Assembly: GCA_903944555.1 (NCBI GenBank)
Contig: CAJASG010000657.1
Coordinates: 1-16,065, forward strand
DNA length: 16,065 bases
Direction of reading: 5' to 3'
Source of the DNA: an uncultured beta proteobacterium
GTDB lineage: Bacteria; Pseudomonadota; Gammaproteobacteria; Burkholderiales; Burkholderiaceae_C
Shown: one piece after another, positions 6,819 through 14,497 of the stretch
Numbering within the stretch: the first letter of the stretch is position 1
Layout: every line of letters begins with the position of its first letter
Position numbers and translations under genes: made by a program
The notes under the pieces: generated by a model
What the model saw: the letters and a program-made list of their open reading frames with translations, nothing else
Told to the model about the DNA's origin: nothing
Databases searched by the model: none

Positions 6819-8117
6819 ATGTTCGCGCTGGTTGATGGCAATAACTTTTACGTCAGTTGTGAACGCGTGTTTCGCCCCAGTTTGAATGGTCGTCCAGTGA
6901 TTGTGCTGTCCTCAAATGATGGATGCGCGATTGCGCGCAGCAATGAGGCCAAAGCCCTGGGAATCAAGATGGGTGCGCCGTGGTTCGAGATCCGGCACTT
7001 GGAAGAACGGGAAGGCCTGGTCGCGCTGTCGGCCAACTTCGCTTTGTATGGGGACATGAGTGACCGGATGATGAGCATTGCTGCTGGGCTGGGACCGGTC
7101 CAGGAGATTTACAGTATCGACGAGTCATTTATTGGGCTTGATGGGGTTCGCGGTGACCTGACTAAGAGATCGCATGTTGTGCGTGACCGGATCAACCTGT
7201 GGACTGGCATCCCTTGCGGCGTCGGTATTGGGGGCACCAAGACACTGGCTAAGCTGGCCAATCACATCGCCAAGACGGCAGAGCGCAAACCCGGCAGTTA
7301 CCCCGACAATCTGTCTACGGTTTGTAATCTGGCGAACCTTCCTGGGTCTGACTTGGATGCCTTATTGGCTGCGACCGATGTGGGCGAAGTGTGGGGGGTC
7401 GGTCGACGCATCGGACAACAACTGCGTGACGCAGGAGTGAAGACTGTCCTTGACCTCGCAAGATTGAGCCCATCCATGGTTCGTGATCGTTGGAGCGTTA
7501 TATTGGAGCGCACGGTCAGAGAACTGCAGGGTGAGGCATGCATCAGCATGGATGACGCCCCCACCCCTAAAAAGCAGATTGCCTGCACCCGGTCATTTGG
7601 GCAGCCCATCACTGAGGTTGCACCTCTCATTGAGGCGGTGAGCGAGTTCACCAGCCGTGCTGCAGCCAAGCTGCGGCGTCAATCCGGCTTGGCTGGTCAG
7701 ATACTGGTGTTCGCCCACACGTCCCCCTTCAGTTCGGGGCCACACTTCTCCAAAAGCATCGTCATTCCCCTGCGTCGACCCACGGCGGATACAAGGCATC
7801 TGGTTCAGGCCGCGGTAATGGGTGTCGCGCAGATTTACAAGCCGGGATTCCAACTCTCCAAAGCGGGCGTCATGCTGCTTGACTTGATGCCAGACAACGT
7901 CTCACAAGGCGAGTTTGACTTCGATGCGCCTGAAACACGGGATCGCGGCAAATTAATGGCAGCGATGGATGCCATCAATGATCGGTTTGGACGCGGCGCC
8001 ATCCATGTAGGAAGTGCAGTCGGCGCAGGCGCGCCCCGCAACTGGTCGATGCGGCAAGGGAGACTTACCCCCCAGTACACTACCAAATTCAGTGACTTAC
8101 CCACTGCACGGGCATAA
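6819..8117 (+). CDS. umuC: Element-borne complete UmuC (Y-family DNA polymerase V subunit)
   Basis: This is an intact 432-residue UmuC, the catalytic subunit of translesion polymerase V. Catalytic Asp6 is in LVDGNNFY, and Asp101-Glu102 are in YSIDESF. A QGEFDF stretch (363-368) sits where UmuC proteins carry the beta-clamp motif. It has exactly the length of the interrupted host UmuC and clear homology along all of it, but many substitutions, so it is a diverged relative and not a duplicate. An AAAGG ribosome-binding site precedes the ATG, 21 nt after the TnpC-like stop, with no terminator between. No umuD accompanies it, so it must use the UmuD encoded upstream. At the position where the host gene was cut it encodes SSND instead of SNND, with AATGAT in place of AACGAT. 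It probably restores the function lost by insertion. Confidence 0.95.
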   Translation: MFALVDGNNFYVSCERVFRPSLNGRPVIVLSSNDGCAIARSNEAKALGIKMGAPWFEIRHLEEREGLVALSANFALYGDMSDRMMSIAAGLGPVQEIYSIDESFIGLDGVRGDLTKRSHVVRDRINLWTGIPCGVGIGGTKTLAKLANHIAKTAERKPGSYPDNLSTVCNLANLPGSDLDALLAATDVGEVWGVGRRIGQQLRDAGVKTVLDLARLSPSMVRDRWSVILERTVRELQGEACISMDDAPTPKKQIACTRSFGQPITEVAPLIEAVSEFTSRAAAKLRRQSGLAGQILVFAHTSPFSSGPHFSKSIVIPLRRPTADTRHLVQAAVMGVAQIYKPGFQLSKAGVMLLDLMPDNVSQGEFDFDAPETRDRGKLMAAMDAINDRFGRGAIHVGSAVGAGAPRNWSMRQGRLTPQYTTKFSDLPTARA

Positions 8118-8287
8118 GTCTCTTGTGTCGCGTTACATGCCGGCCTTCAGCACCCGCTTACGGGTAGTCCAGTTACATCAAAGTTTTCGTTCAAACGATA
8201 GATTCGAAGCGGTCATCAGTGTCACGCAACATCTGGTGACCCAAGAGGCAAATTGCTGCGTGTCAGGTTGCGAGATACTGGAAGCGC

Positions 8288-9745
8288 CTAAGCCTGCAAC
8301 CCCAGCCCAACCTGAGTTATTCCGTCTCCATTTAACTCACGCACCACGAAGGTGGCGTTTCCATAGTTAACAACATCGCCCACCACCGGGGGGCGGTGCA
8401 GCTCCGCGGCCATCCAATCGCGCAACGGCATGTGGGTTTGCGCAGGAATGGGCAGGTTGTAAAAACTGCAAATGTCGCCCACGGGCGTGAGGGGGTTCAG
8501 TGAAAAGTCCCGGAACACCGCGCGCATGTGCGCCTCGTCATCCGGATCAGGCAAGGCAACGCCCAGGCGGCGGGCGACCAGTGCAATGGTGGTGCCCTGC
8601 GTCAGCAATGACACCAGCACCACCATAAAGGCAATGTTGAAAAGGAGTGTTGCCTGTGCGGTGCCAGCCATGAGCGGGAATATGGCCAAGACAACCGGTA
8701 CCGCGCCGAGAAGCCCCACCCAGGATATGAACCATGTCTCACGCGCGGTGAAGCGGAAAGGGAAAAGACATAACCAAACCGCTATGGGACGGGCAATAAA
8801 TATCAGGGTCAACGCTACCGCCAGACCCGAGCCGATTGAACCTGCCATGGTGGAGGGGGTAACCAGAAGTCCGAGCAACAAGAACATGCCTGCCTGTGCC
8901 AGCCATGCGTAACCATCCATCGCGCCCAGTGTTGGCTGTACCGCCTTGGATGCCCGGTTGGCCAGAATCAATCCATAGAGATAAATGGCCAGGAAGCCAG
9001 ACCCGTCGAGCAAACCCGTGGCAGCAAAAACGCACAAGCCGCCTGCTCCGATCAAGAGGGCAAGAACGCCGCCATTGGCGTCCCGTGATGCGACCCGCCG
9101 TAGCAATGTCGCCATGCCAAATCCGCTGGACAAGCCCATCAAGCTACCCCAGCCGAATTGCTGAACAAAGAGGCGCGCGGATTCGGCAAAATCAGCGCCG
9201 GACCAGGTGTTCGATGCAAGCAGGGCAATCAAGGTCAGCGTGAGGTACACCGCCATGGGGTCATTCACCCCGGACTCGATCTCCAAAGTGGCCGCCACAC
9301 GTTCGTTAAGTTTTACGCCCGATCGTGATAACAAAGAGAAAACTGCCGCCGCATCGGTCGATCCCACAATGGCTCCCAGCAACAGGGCTGTACCCCAATC
9401 CAATCCCACAAAAACGACACCGGCCACCGCAGTGATGGACGCGCACACCACTACACCCAAAGAGGCCAAAACCGAAGCAGGCCGCAAGCCGGTTCGAAAG
9501 GTGGCGAAAGAAGTGCGCAAGCCACCATCCAACAAAATGATGGCCAGCGCTAAGTTCCCCACCCAGAAGCTGAGTTTGTAATCATTGAAGCGATAACCGC
9601 CCAACCCGTCTTCCCCAGCAAGAATGCCGGCAAGCAAAAAAACCAACAAAAAAGAGAAGCCGATCCGCACTGAAAAGAGGCCGGCCAGCACACTGGCGAA
9701 CACCAAGCCTGCAGCACCCAAGAGAGGAAAGTTCACAAAGTCCAT
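8288..9745 (-). CDS. CPA1 cation/proton antiporter (NhaP2/CvrA-like), short C-terminus
   Basis: This is a 485-residue inner-membrane protein with about 12 hydrophobic segments over residues 5-395. CPA1 signatures are LLDGGLRT (71-78), GAIVGSTDAAAVFSLL (124-139) and ESGVNDPMAVY (157-167). Asn161-Asp162 are the ion-binding pair. NhaP2/CvrA proteins exchange potassium (or sodium) for protons. The cytoplasmic tail of about 90 residues resembles the CorC/HlyC transporter-associated domain (VGDVVNYGNATFVVRELNGDGITQVGL). The RCK-C/TrkA-C domain found in longer relatives such as E. coli CvrA (about 578 residues) appears absent. It is convergent with the element umuC, separated by 170 bp of non-coding DNA. 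It is probable cargo for ion, pH or osmotic stress. Confidence 0.9.
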   Translation of the reverse strand: MDFVNFPLLGAAGLVFASVLAGLFSVRIGFSFLLVFLLAGILAGEDGLGGYRFNDYKLSFWVGNLALAIILLDGGLRTSFATFRTGLRPASVLASLGVVVCASITAVAGVVFVGLDWGTALLLGAIVGSTDAAAVFSLLSRSGVKLNERVAATLEIESGVNDPMAVYLTLTLIALLASNTWSGADFAESARLFVQQFGWGSLMGLSSGFGMATLLRRVASRDANGGVLALLIGAGGLCVFAATGLLDGSGFLAIYLYGLILANRASKAVQPTLGAMDGYAWLAQAGMFLLLGLLVTPSTMAGSIGSGLAVALTLIFIARPIAVWLCLFPFRFTARETWFISWVGLLGAVPVVLAIFPLMAGTAQATLLFNIAFMVVLVSLLTQGTTIALVARRLGVALPDPDDEAHMRAVFRDFSLNPLTPVGDICSFYNLPIPAQTHMPLRDWMAAELHRPPVVGDVVNYGNATFVVRELNGDGITQVGLGLQA

Positions 9746-10344
9746 TGACCAAGTATCTACGAGATCAAAAATTGACTTACATCGTGTCGCTTACGTACAG
9801 ACTGGAAATCTTGGGGAGTCCAGTTGGGTATGACGCAAGGCCCTAGAGCGAACATCGTGGCTGCCATTGAACGGTGGTGGCAACTGGCCCAACGGTGAGA
9901 TTAATTCCGAAAATCGACGTCGTGATTTGCAAAGTTGTTGGGTGGCCCGGCCTGCGCACTCCAGCGACTCAATGCTTGTTCCATGTGGATCAAGTTCATT
10001 CGAGCGTCCGCACCGGCGGGCATGAGGTTCCTGATTTTATCGCTGCTTGTCTGCACGATTTCCCTAAGCACAGGCCGCACTAAGGCTCTGCTGGGAGCAG
10101 TGCATCTGGTACTGATAGCAACATTTTTGTTCACAACAATAGTCTCTTAAGTGTTGAGAAATCGAGCCGAGCGGCTCCAAGGAAGATGGGTTTGCGTATG
10201 AGTCGGTCCTTCATGCTTCGCAACCTCTCCGTGGCCTTGGGCGACTTCCTTGCAGGCTTGCTGGCCTACGATCGCGCTGAAAAAGATACTCTTATGAGAT
10301 CGCCTAGCTCTCAGTGGTAGGCGCAGTATTTGGTCGGCTCAAAG
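9746..10344. other. 600-bp stretch without a convincing gene
   Basis: No recognised protein or RNA is seen here. A 44-codon rightward frame at 10186-10320 (start MGLRMSRSFMLRN) has AAGGAAG upstream but no known relatives that I can name. A leftward frame at 9901-10134 (77 codons, GTG start) and an overlapping rightward one at 9935-10150 also lack domains. The stretch may be a decayed gene and presumably contains the promoter for the leftward antiporter. Confidence 0.4.
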
Positions 10345-10821
10345 TCACTCATCGGAAATGGTCACGGCCGAGGTTGTGAAGGCGATAGAGCGCCCCACTG
10401 GTAGATTGGCATGAAAGCCTTGCACGACCGGGGGATTGGCGGGCTTATCGGACTGCCACCGGATCACGAAATTGGCGCCCGAGCCGCCCGAGTCGTCGTC
10501 GCGTGGAACAAACAGTTCATACGTTCCCATAGGCCCAATAGTCTTGGGCGCAGTGACGTACTCTTTCAATTTCTTACCATCGGTGTCGTAATACTGGGCA
10601 GAAAGTACACGAATGGCTTTCGCGGGGTCAGTATTTCGGATGCTGACCGAAATAGAAACGAGTGTCCGCGCTCGCTGGCCATCGCTTGTAATGTCGCCAT
10701 GCCAAATGTGTGAATAAATTGGCAAATAGAGCGTTTGCCCCGCTGACCGACCCTGTGACGTTTCGGCTATAGCGATACCGCTGCTCAGGGTTAACAACAG
10801 GCTCGTCAGTATCCATTTCAT
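10345..10821 (-). CDS. Secreted DUF3124 protein
   Basis: This 158-residue protein starts at the ATG at 10821, supported by a GGAGA ribosome-binding site 5 nt away; the frame is open nine codons further upstream. A Sec signal peptide is evident: MK, a hydrophobic core ILTSLLLTLSSGIAIA, and likely cleavage after AIA. The mature part shows DUF3124 features: LYLPIYSHIWHG, a beta-rich TLVSISVSIRNTD block, and GPMGTYELFVPRDDDSGGSGANFVIRW. Its place would be the periplasm. No biochemical function is known to me. It is divergent from the KefB-like gene with a short shared upstream region, so the two are likely regulated together. The GTCA-CTGC-TGAC inverted repeat (10835-10846) between them is a possible operator. 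Confidence 0.85.
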   Translation of the reverse strand: MKWILTSLLLTLSSGIAIAETSQGRSAGQTLYLPIYSHIWHGDITSDGQRARTLVSISVSIRNTDPAKAIRVLSAQYYDTDGKKLKEYVTAPKTIGPMGTYELFVPRDDDSGGSGANFVIRWQSDKPANPPVVQGFHANLPVGRSIAFTTSAVTISDE

Positions 10822-10880
10822 AAATTCTCCAAGGGTCACTGCTGACACGGATTTTGCACTTCGGACGCTATGATTCTGCG

Positions 10881-12602
10881 GTGCATGCCAATCTCTTGAC
10901 CCTGCTATTGTTGTTGACCGCCGCAGTGGTGTCAGTTTTTTTCGCCCGAAAGCTGAAAGTGCCCAGCATGCTGGCCTATTTGTTGATCGGCATCGCTCTG
11001 GGGCCGCATGCGCTTGACGTATTTACAGAATCTGAAGCGGCGTCAGAGTTTGCAGAATTTGGCATCGTCTTTCTGATGTTCTCCATTGGTCTGGAGTTCA
11101 GTATCAAACGCTTGGTGGCGATGCGAAAGCTGGTGTTCGGATTTGGTGCGACACAGATGGCATTGACCGCTGCGGCAACCGGCTTCATCACCTGGATGGC
11201 GTATGGGCAGAGTTGGAAGAGTGGTATCGCCATAGGGCTGGCGGTTGCCATGTCTTCCACCGCAATTGTTGCCCGCATGCTATCGGAAAGCTTCGAGTTG
11301 CATTCGCGCTCAGGTCGCCAGACCATGGGTGTTTTGTTGTTTCAGGACTTGGCGGTAGTGCCCTGCCTCATCTTTCTTCCCGCGTTAGCCGCGCCGGGCG
11401 ATGGCCTTTTGTATTCCTTGGGTGTTGCAGCTGCACAGGCATTGGCGGTGCTTACCCTTTTGGTGTGGGTCGGGCAAAAGTTTTTGGGGCGGCTGTTTGC
11501 CAAAGTGGCGCAACATCGCTCCGACGAACTGCTGGTGCTCTCCACGCTGTGGATCGTGGTGGGGCTTTCCTACGCCACAGCGCTGAGTGGCCTGTCCCTG
11601 GCGCTGGGTGCATTTGTGGGTGGCATGCTGATCTCGGAAACCATCTACAGGCACCAGGTGGAGGCCGATATCCGCCCCTTCCGGGATATTTTGCTGGGTC
11701 TATTTTTTGTCACCGTCGGGATGATGCTGGATTTGCGTTTTGTATTGGCGAACCTACCCGCTCTAGGACTTGCCGTCTTGTTGTTGATTGGCGGCAAAGC
11801 CTGTGTCATGTTGTTCATCACCTATGTGTCAAAAACTCCTTTGACCACGGCCTTGCGAACCGCGGCCCAATTGGCACAAGCAGGGGAGTTTGGCTTGGTG
11901 TTGGTTGAGTTGGCTTATCAACTTCAACTCATAACGCTCAGTGTTTTTCAAATCACCTTGTCTGCAATGTTGATTTCGATGTTTATTGCGCCGTTTTTGA
12001 TCAGCCGCGCGGCCAGGCTGTCGGTTGACTTGGGGCGTGGTGACTGGGCCCATGGCGTCACTATTATTCAAGATGTGGCCGTCCACAGCATGGCACTCAA
12101 AGACCATGTTGTGATATGCGGGTTCGGACGGGTTGGAAGCCGGATTGCCGAATTTTTGACATTAGAGAACATTGCATTCATCGGGTTGGATGCCGACCCG
12201 CACTGCATCAACAAGGCGAAATCACAAGGGGCTAACGTTGTGTTTGGAAATGCGGATCGTGCCGAAGTGCTGATTGCAGCCGGTATCGGCCGCGCGCGCG
12301 CAGCGGTGGTGAGCTACCCTGATGCACATTCAGCAGAAAGAGTTATTCGCATTATTAGAGCTAAGCGACCGAGTATTCCGATCATAGTGCGTACCAGCGA
12401 CGACAAGGATGTAGTCCGGCTCAAGGCGGCAGGGGCAACAGAAGTGATCCCCGAGGTGTTGGAAAGTGGTCTGCTAATCGCGGCGGAAACGCTTGTCGCC
12501 GCAGGAATCCCGATGCGCAAAGCCATGGGCCATGTCAAGGCGGTTCGCTCTGCTCGGTATGCCTCTATGCGCAGTAATCCGGCTCAAAGAACTGAACCTT
12601 AA
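10881..12602 (+). CDS. CPA2 cation/proton antiporter with TrkA-N domain (KefB/KefC-like)
   Basis: This is a protein of about 573 residues. Residues 1-380 form the Na+/H+-exchanger membrane domain (PSMLAYLLIGIALGPHAL, FGIVFLMFSIGLEFSIKRL, MSSTAIVARML, LSLALGAFVGGMLISET). Residues from 408 on form a TrkA-N Rossmann domain with GFGRVG at 414-419 and an acidic strand end LDADP, which would bind a nucleotide and gate transport. KefB/KefC relatives release potassium in exchange for protons under electrophile, acid or oxidative stress. The start is uncertain: the frame opens at TTG 10854, but family proteins begin near HANLLTLLLL, favouring GTG 10881. No strong ribosome-binding site is seen for either. 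It forms a divergent pair with the DUF3124 gene. Similar kefB-type genes occur in transmissible stress-tolerance islands. Confidence 0.9.
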   Translation: MHANLLTLLLLLTAAVVSVFFARKLKVPSMLAYLLIGIALGPHALDVFTESEAASEFAEFGIVFLMFSIGLEFSIKRLVAMRKLVFGFGATQMALTAAATGFITWMAYGQSWKSGIAIGLAVAMSSTAIVARMLSESFELHSRSGRQTMGVLLFQDLAVVPCLIFLPALAAPGDGLLYSLGVAAAQALAVLTLLVWVGQKFLGRLFAKVAQHRSDELLVLSTLWIVVGLSYATALSGLSLALGAFVGGMLISETIYRHQVEADIRPFRDILLGLFFVTVGMMLDLRFVLANLPALGLAVLLLIGGKACVMLFITYVSKTPLTTALRTAAQLAQAGEFGLVLVELAYQLQLITLSVFQITLSAMLISMFIAPFLISRAARLSVDLGRGDWAHGVTIIQDVAVHSMALKDHVVICGFGRVGSRIAEFLTLENIAFIGLDADPHCINKAKSQGANVVFGNADRAEVLIAAGIGRARAAVVSYPDAHSAERVIRIIRAKRPSIPIIVRTSDDKDVVRLKAAGATEVIPEVLESGLLIAAETLVAAGIPMRKAMGHVKAVRSARYASMRSNPAQRTEP

Positions 12603-12694
12603 CCCCCCGGCTGCCAGAAAGCGCCATTGCCACGCCGTCAGCACGCAACCCTTCCATAACAGCGAGGCACACGCCAGAAAGTTGGCGATGGAAA

Positions 12695-12771
12695 TGCCCG
12701 GTTTGGAGCAAGCAGTTCGCAAACGGGTAGACCCGCTATGTGCCTAAACCGGGCACACATTTTTGACTTTT
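12695..12771 (+). terminator. Nested palindrome with T-tracts at the right end (possible terminator)
   Basis: TGCCCGGTTT (12695-12704) pairs perfectly with AAACCGGGCA (12746-12755). Between the arms lies a second perfect stem CGGGT-AG-ACCCG (12724-12735). Runs of five and six Ts follow (12759-12771). It could end transcription of the antiporter gene and shield the split umuC, but the 41-nt enclosed segment is long for a simple terminator, so a structural or recombination role is possible. Confidence 0.45.
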
Positions 12772-12832
12772 TTGAGTAGTGTTTTTTGCTAAAAGTGTTA
12801 GTCTTGACTCAGCGAGTGAAATAGGGAATTAA

Positions 12833-12860
12833 CACCCTACTAACTGTTAGGATCAATCAG
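12833..12860 (-). repeat. Right subterminal inverted repeat
   Basis: ATCAG (12856-12860) lies 4 nt inside the right core. CACCCTACTAAC (12833-12844) is the inverse of the left GTTAGTAGGATG with one mismatch, here separated by 11 nt instead of 7. A small palindrome CTAAC-T-GTTAG (12840-12850) is centred in it. It is a likely recombinase-binding site. Confidence 0.65.
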
Positions 12861-12864
12861 AAAC

Positions 12865-12870
12865 AACGAT
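12865..12870 (+). repeat. Right core/attachment repeat AACGAT
   Basis: This is the second copy of the junction hexamer, directly before GGC-TGC-GCA of host umuC. The preceding AAAC differs from the left context (AGTAAT), so these bases probably come from the element end or from a previous insertion site. Confidence 0.8.
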
Positions 12871-14067
12871 GGCTGCGCAGTCGCACGAAGCAACGAGGCC
12901 AAGGCCCTGGGCATCAAGATGGGTGCGCCGTGGTTTCAGATAAAGCACTTAGCCGAGTCCGATGGACTGGTCGCGTTATCAGCGAACTTCGCGCTCTACG
13001 GGGACCTGTCCGACCGCATGATGAGCTTGGCAGCCGGACTGGGGCCTACCCAGGAAATCTATTCCATCGACGAGAGCTTCATTGACATGACCGGAGTCCG
13101 GGGTGACTTGGTTGAGAGGTCGCACAAGATTCGCAGCCGAATCCTCCAATGGGTCGGCATCCCCTGCGGCATCGGCATCGGTGCGACGAAGACTCTGGCA
13201 AAACTCGCGAATTTCATTGCGAAGACGGCCGAACGCAAGCCTGGGAGCTACCCAGAAAACCTGGCGCAAGTATGCAGCTTGGCGTCCTTGAGTTCGACTG
13301 ATTTCGAATCGGTGCTGGCGGCGACCGAGGTCAATGAAGTCTGGGGTGTCGGTCCGCGCATATCGAAGCAACTCAAAGCCGGCGGAATCCATACGGTGCT
13401 CGACCTGGCGCGTCTGGATGCTGCGATGGTACGCAGCAGATGGTCCGTCATGCTGGAGCGCACCGTCCGTGAACTCCAGGGGACCCCATGTATTGGCTTC
13501 GAGGATGCGCCGGCACCGAAGCAGCAGATAGCTTGCACGCGGTCGTTTGGCCACCCAGTGACGGAGTTGCATCAGCTCGCTGAGGCCGTAACTGAGTTCG
13601 CTAGCCGGGCCTCGGAGAAGTTGCGAAAACAAGGCAGCCTAGCGGGTGAAATCCTGGTGTTCATTCGGACCAGTCCGTTTCGCAAGGACCCGCAGTACAG
13701 CAGGTCAATGGTTGTGCCCTTCCGGCGCCCTACTTCCGATACCGCGCATATCGTAGCCGCAGCGCTCGCCGGCCTCAAAGCGATTTACAGGCCCGGGTTC
13801 AAAATGGCGAAAGCCGGAGTCATGTTGATGGAGTTGCAGTCGGCGGCGGTGCAGCAGACGGAGCTCGACCTTGAAGATGATGAAGGACGAGAGCGGGGAG
13901 CACTGATGGTAGCCATGGATGGGCTGAATCAACGCTACGGCAAGGGCTCGGTGCACATGGCCAGTGCAGGACTTCAAGGAGATAAGCGCGTTTGGTCGAT
14001 GAAGCAGGAACGAAGGACGCCGGGGTACACGACATGCTGGGCAGATATGCCTGTCGCTAGGGCCTAG
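12871..14067 (+). pseudogene. umuC: Host umuC, 3' fragment (codons 35-432)
   Basis: The frame continues host UmuC from Gly35 (GCAVARSNEAKALG) to the natural stop and has no frameshift or nonsense codon. It includes the palm SIDES motif and, near the C-terminus, QQTELDL, a likely beta-clamp contact. The first internal ATG is at 12919, so any product made now would lack about 50 residues including catalytic Asp6 and should be inactive as a polymerase. Joined to 1245-1346 it gives 432 codons, the same as the element copy. Its undamaged state suggests a recent insertion or periodic precise excision. Confidence 0.95.
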
Positions 14068-14098
14068 GTTTTAAGCCGCACTGGGGCTACCGATAACC

Positions 14099-14122
14099 TA
14101 CACGCCCACCACTCTGGGTGTA
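14099..14122. repeat. Hairpin 1 after umuC
   Basis: TACAC-g-CCCA pairs with TGGGTGTA around a six-base loop, giving an eight-pair stem with a small bulge. It starts 32 nt after the umuC stop and is followed by CGAAATATTC without a T-run. It may stabilise or end the umuC transcript. Confidence 0.4.
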
Positions 14123-14140
14123 CGAAATATTCAGCCTCCA

Positions 14141-14188
14141 TTCGCGGGGCTCAGTGAAGGCCTCTGGCTTCACCTCTCATCCCGCGAA
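14141..14188. terminator. Large nested hairpin after umuC
   Basis: An outer stem TTCGCGGG (14141-14148) / CCCGCGAA (14181-14188) encloses an inner stem GTGAAG (14154-14159) / CTTCAC (14168-14173) with CC-TCT-GG at the tip. Such a 48-nt fold is unlikely by chance. No T-run follows (AAAA on this strand), so read leftward it would have a short TTTT tail. It is a candidate terminator or mRNA-stabilising element. Confidence 0.5.
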
Positions 14189-14497
14189 AAGCCTCAACAC
14201 ACCGAAATCAGCCAGTCAAACGTAGTCGCTATCAACATTACGGCACTTTCCAAAAGTGATGTGTCGAGGTAATTCTTGCTACATTTTTAAGCAAAAACAC
14301 TAACTTCAAACTATCCCAAAAAATCTAGTGAAATATTTTTATGCCTTTGCGAGCATTGATTTCCTTGACTCTCATGCTTCTAAAGATGTAGCACACGAGT
14401 GCTTTATCTGGTTTTTTTCTGGGTTTATATAAATCCGGTCCGTATACGAATTTGATGACTCGTTGTTGAGCATCACAAACGAAAAACTGGACCAACT

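Larger units (their letters stand above)
1347..12870 (+). mobile_element. Site-specific tyrosine-recombinase element inserted in umuC (about 11.5 kb)
   Basis: Both ends are defined by the interrupted umuC frame: host codons stop at Asp34 (GAT, 1344-1346) and restart with Gly-Cys-Ala at 12871. AACGAT occurs at both junctions (1341-1346 and 12865-12870), so the crossover lies within it and the boundary could be placed anywhere in that core. Related sequences sit inside each end in inverted orientation. Contents from left to right: a CHC2-like gene, three tyrosine recombinases, a DUF6262/TnpC-like gene, a complete umuC, a CPA1 antiporter gene, a DUF3124 gene, a CPA2 antiporter gene and a non-coding right end. 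The architecture resembles Tn554-type and recombinase-in-trio elements. The umuC target and replacement umuC set it apart. I cannot tell from the sequence whether this family has a published name. Confidence 0.93.
14068..14497. other. Non-coding region downstream of umuC
   Basis: No gene is seen. The left part carries two hairpins (listed separately). The right part (about 14270-14460) turns AT-rich, with A/T runs and TATATAAAT near 14426, and probably holds the promoter of the gene starting at 14498. No -35/-10 pair is clear enough to call. Confidence 0.6.

Noticed and set aside
8194..8199. Another AACGAT after the element umuC, and one at 258-263
   Set aside because: A 6-mer is expected several times in this length by chance, and the neighbouring bases do not match the umuC site or the inverted repeats.
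8152..8240. Small stems ACCCG-CTTA-CGGGT and GTCAC-N10-GTGAC between convergent umuC and antiporter genes
   Set aside because: The stems are only 5 bp and have no T-run, which is not enough to call a terminator.
9901..10150. Overlapping leftward (77 codons) and rightward (71 codons) frames
   Set aside because: Neither has a domain, a good ribosome-binding site or a credible start; they are kept only as part of the non-coding stretch.
10186..10320. 44-codon rightward frame
   Set aside because: It is too short and unrecognised to call as a gene, although a purine-rich site precedes it.
6819..14067. The two umuC genes as a simple duplication
   Set aside because: They differ at many codons throughout and lie on either side of the element end; the split gene and the element gene have separate histories.
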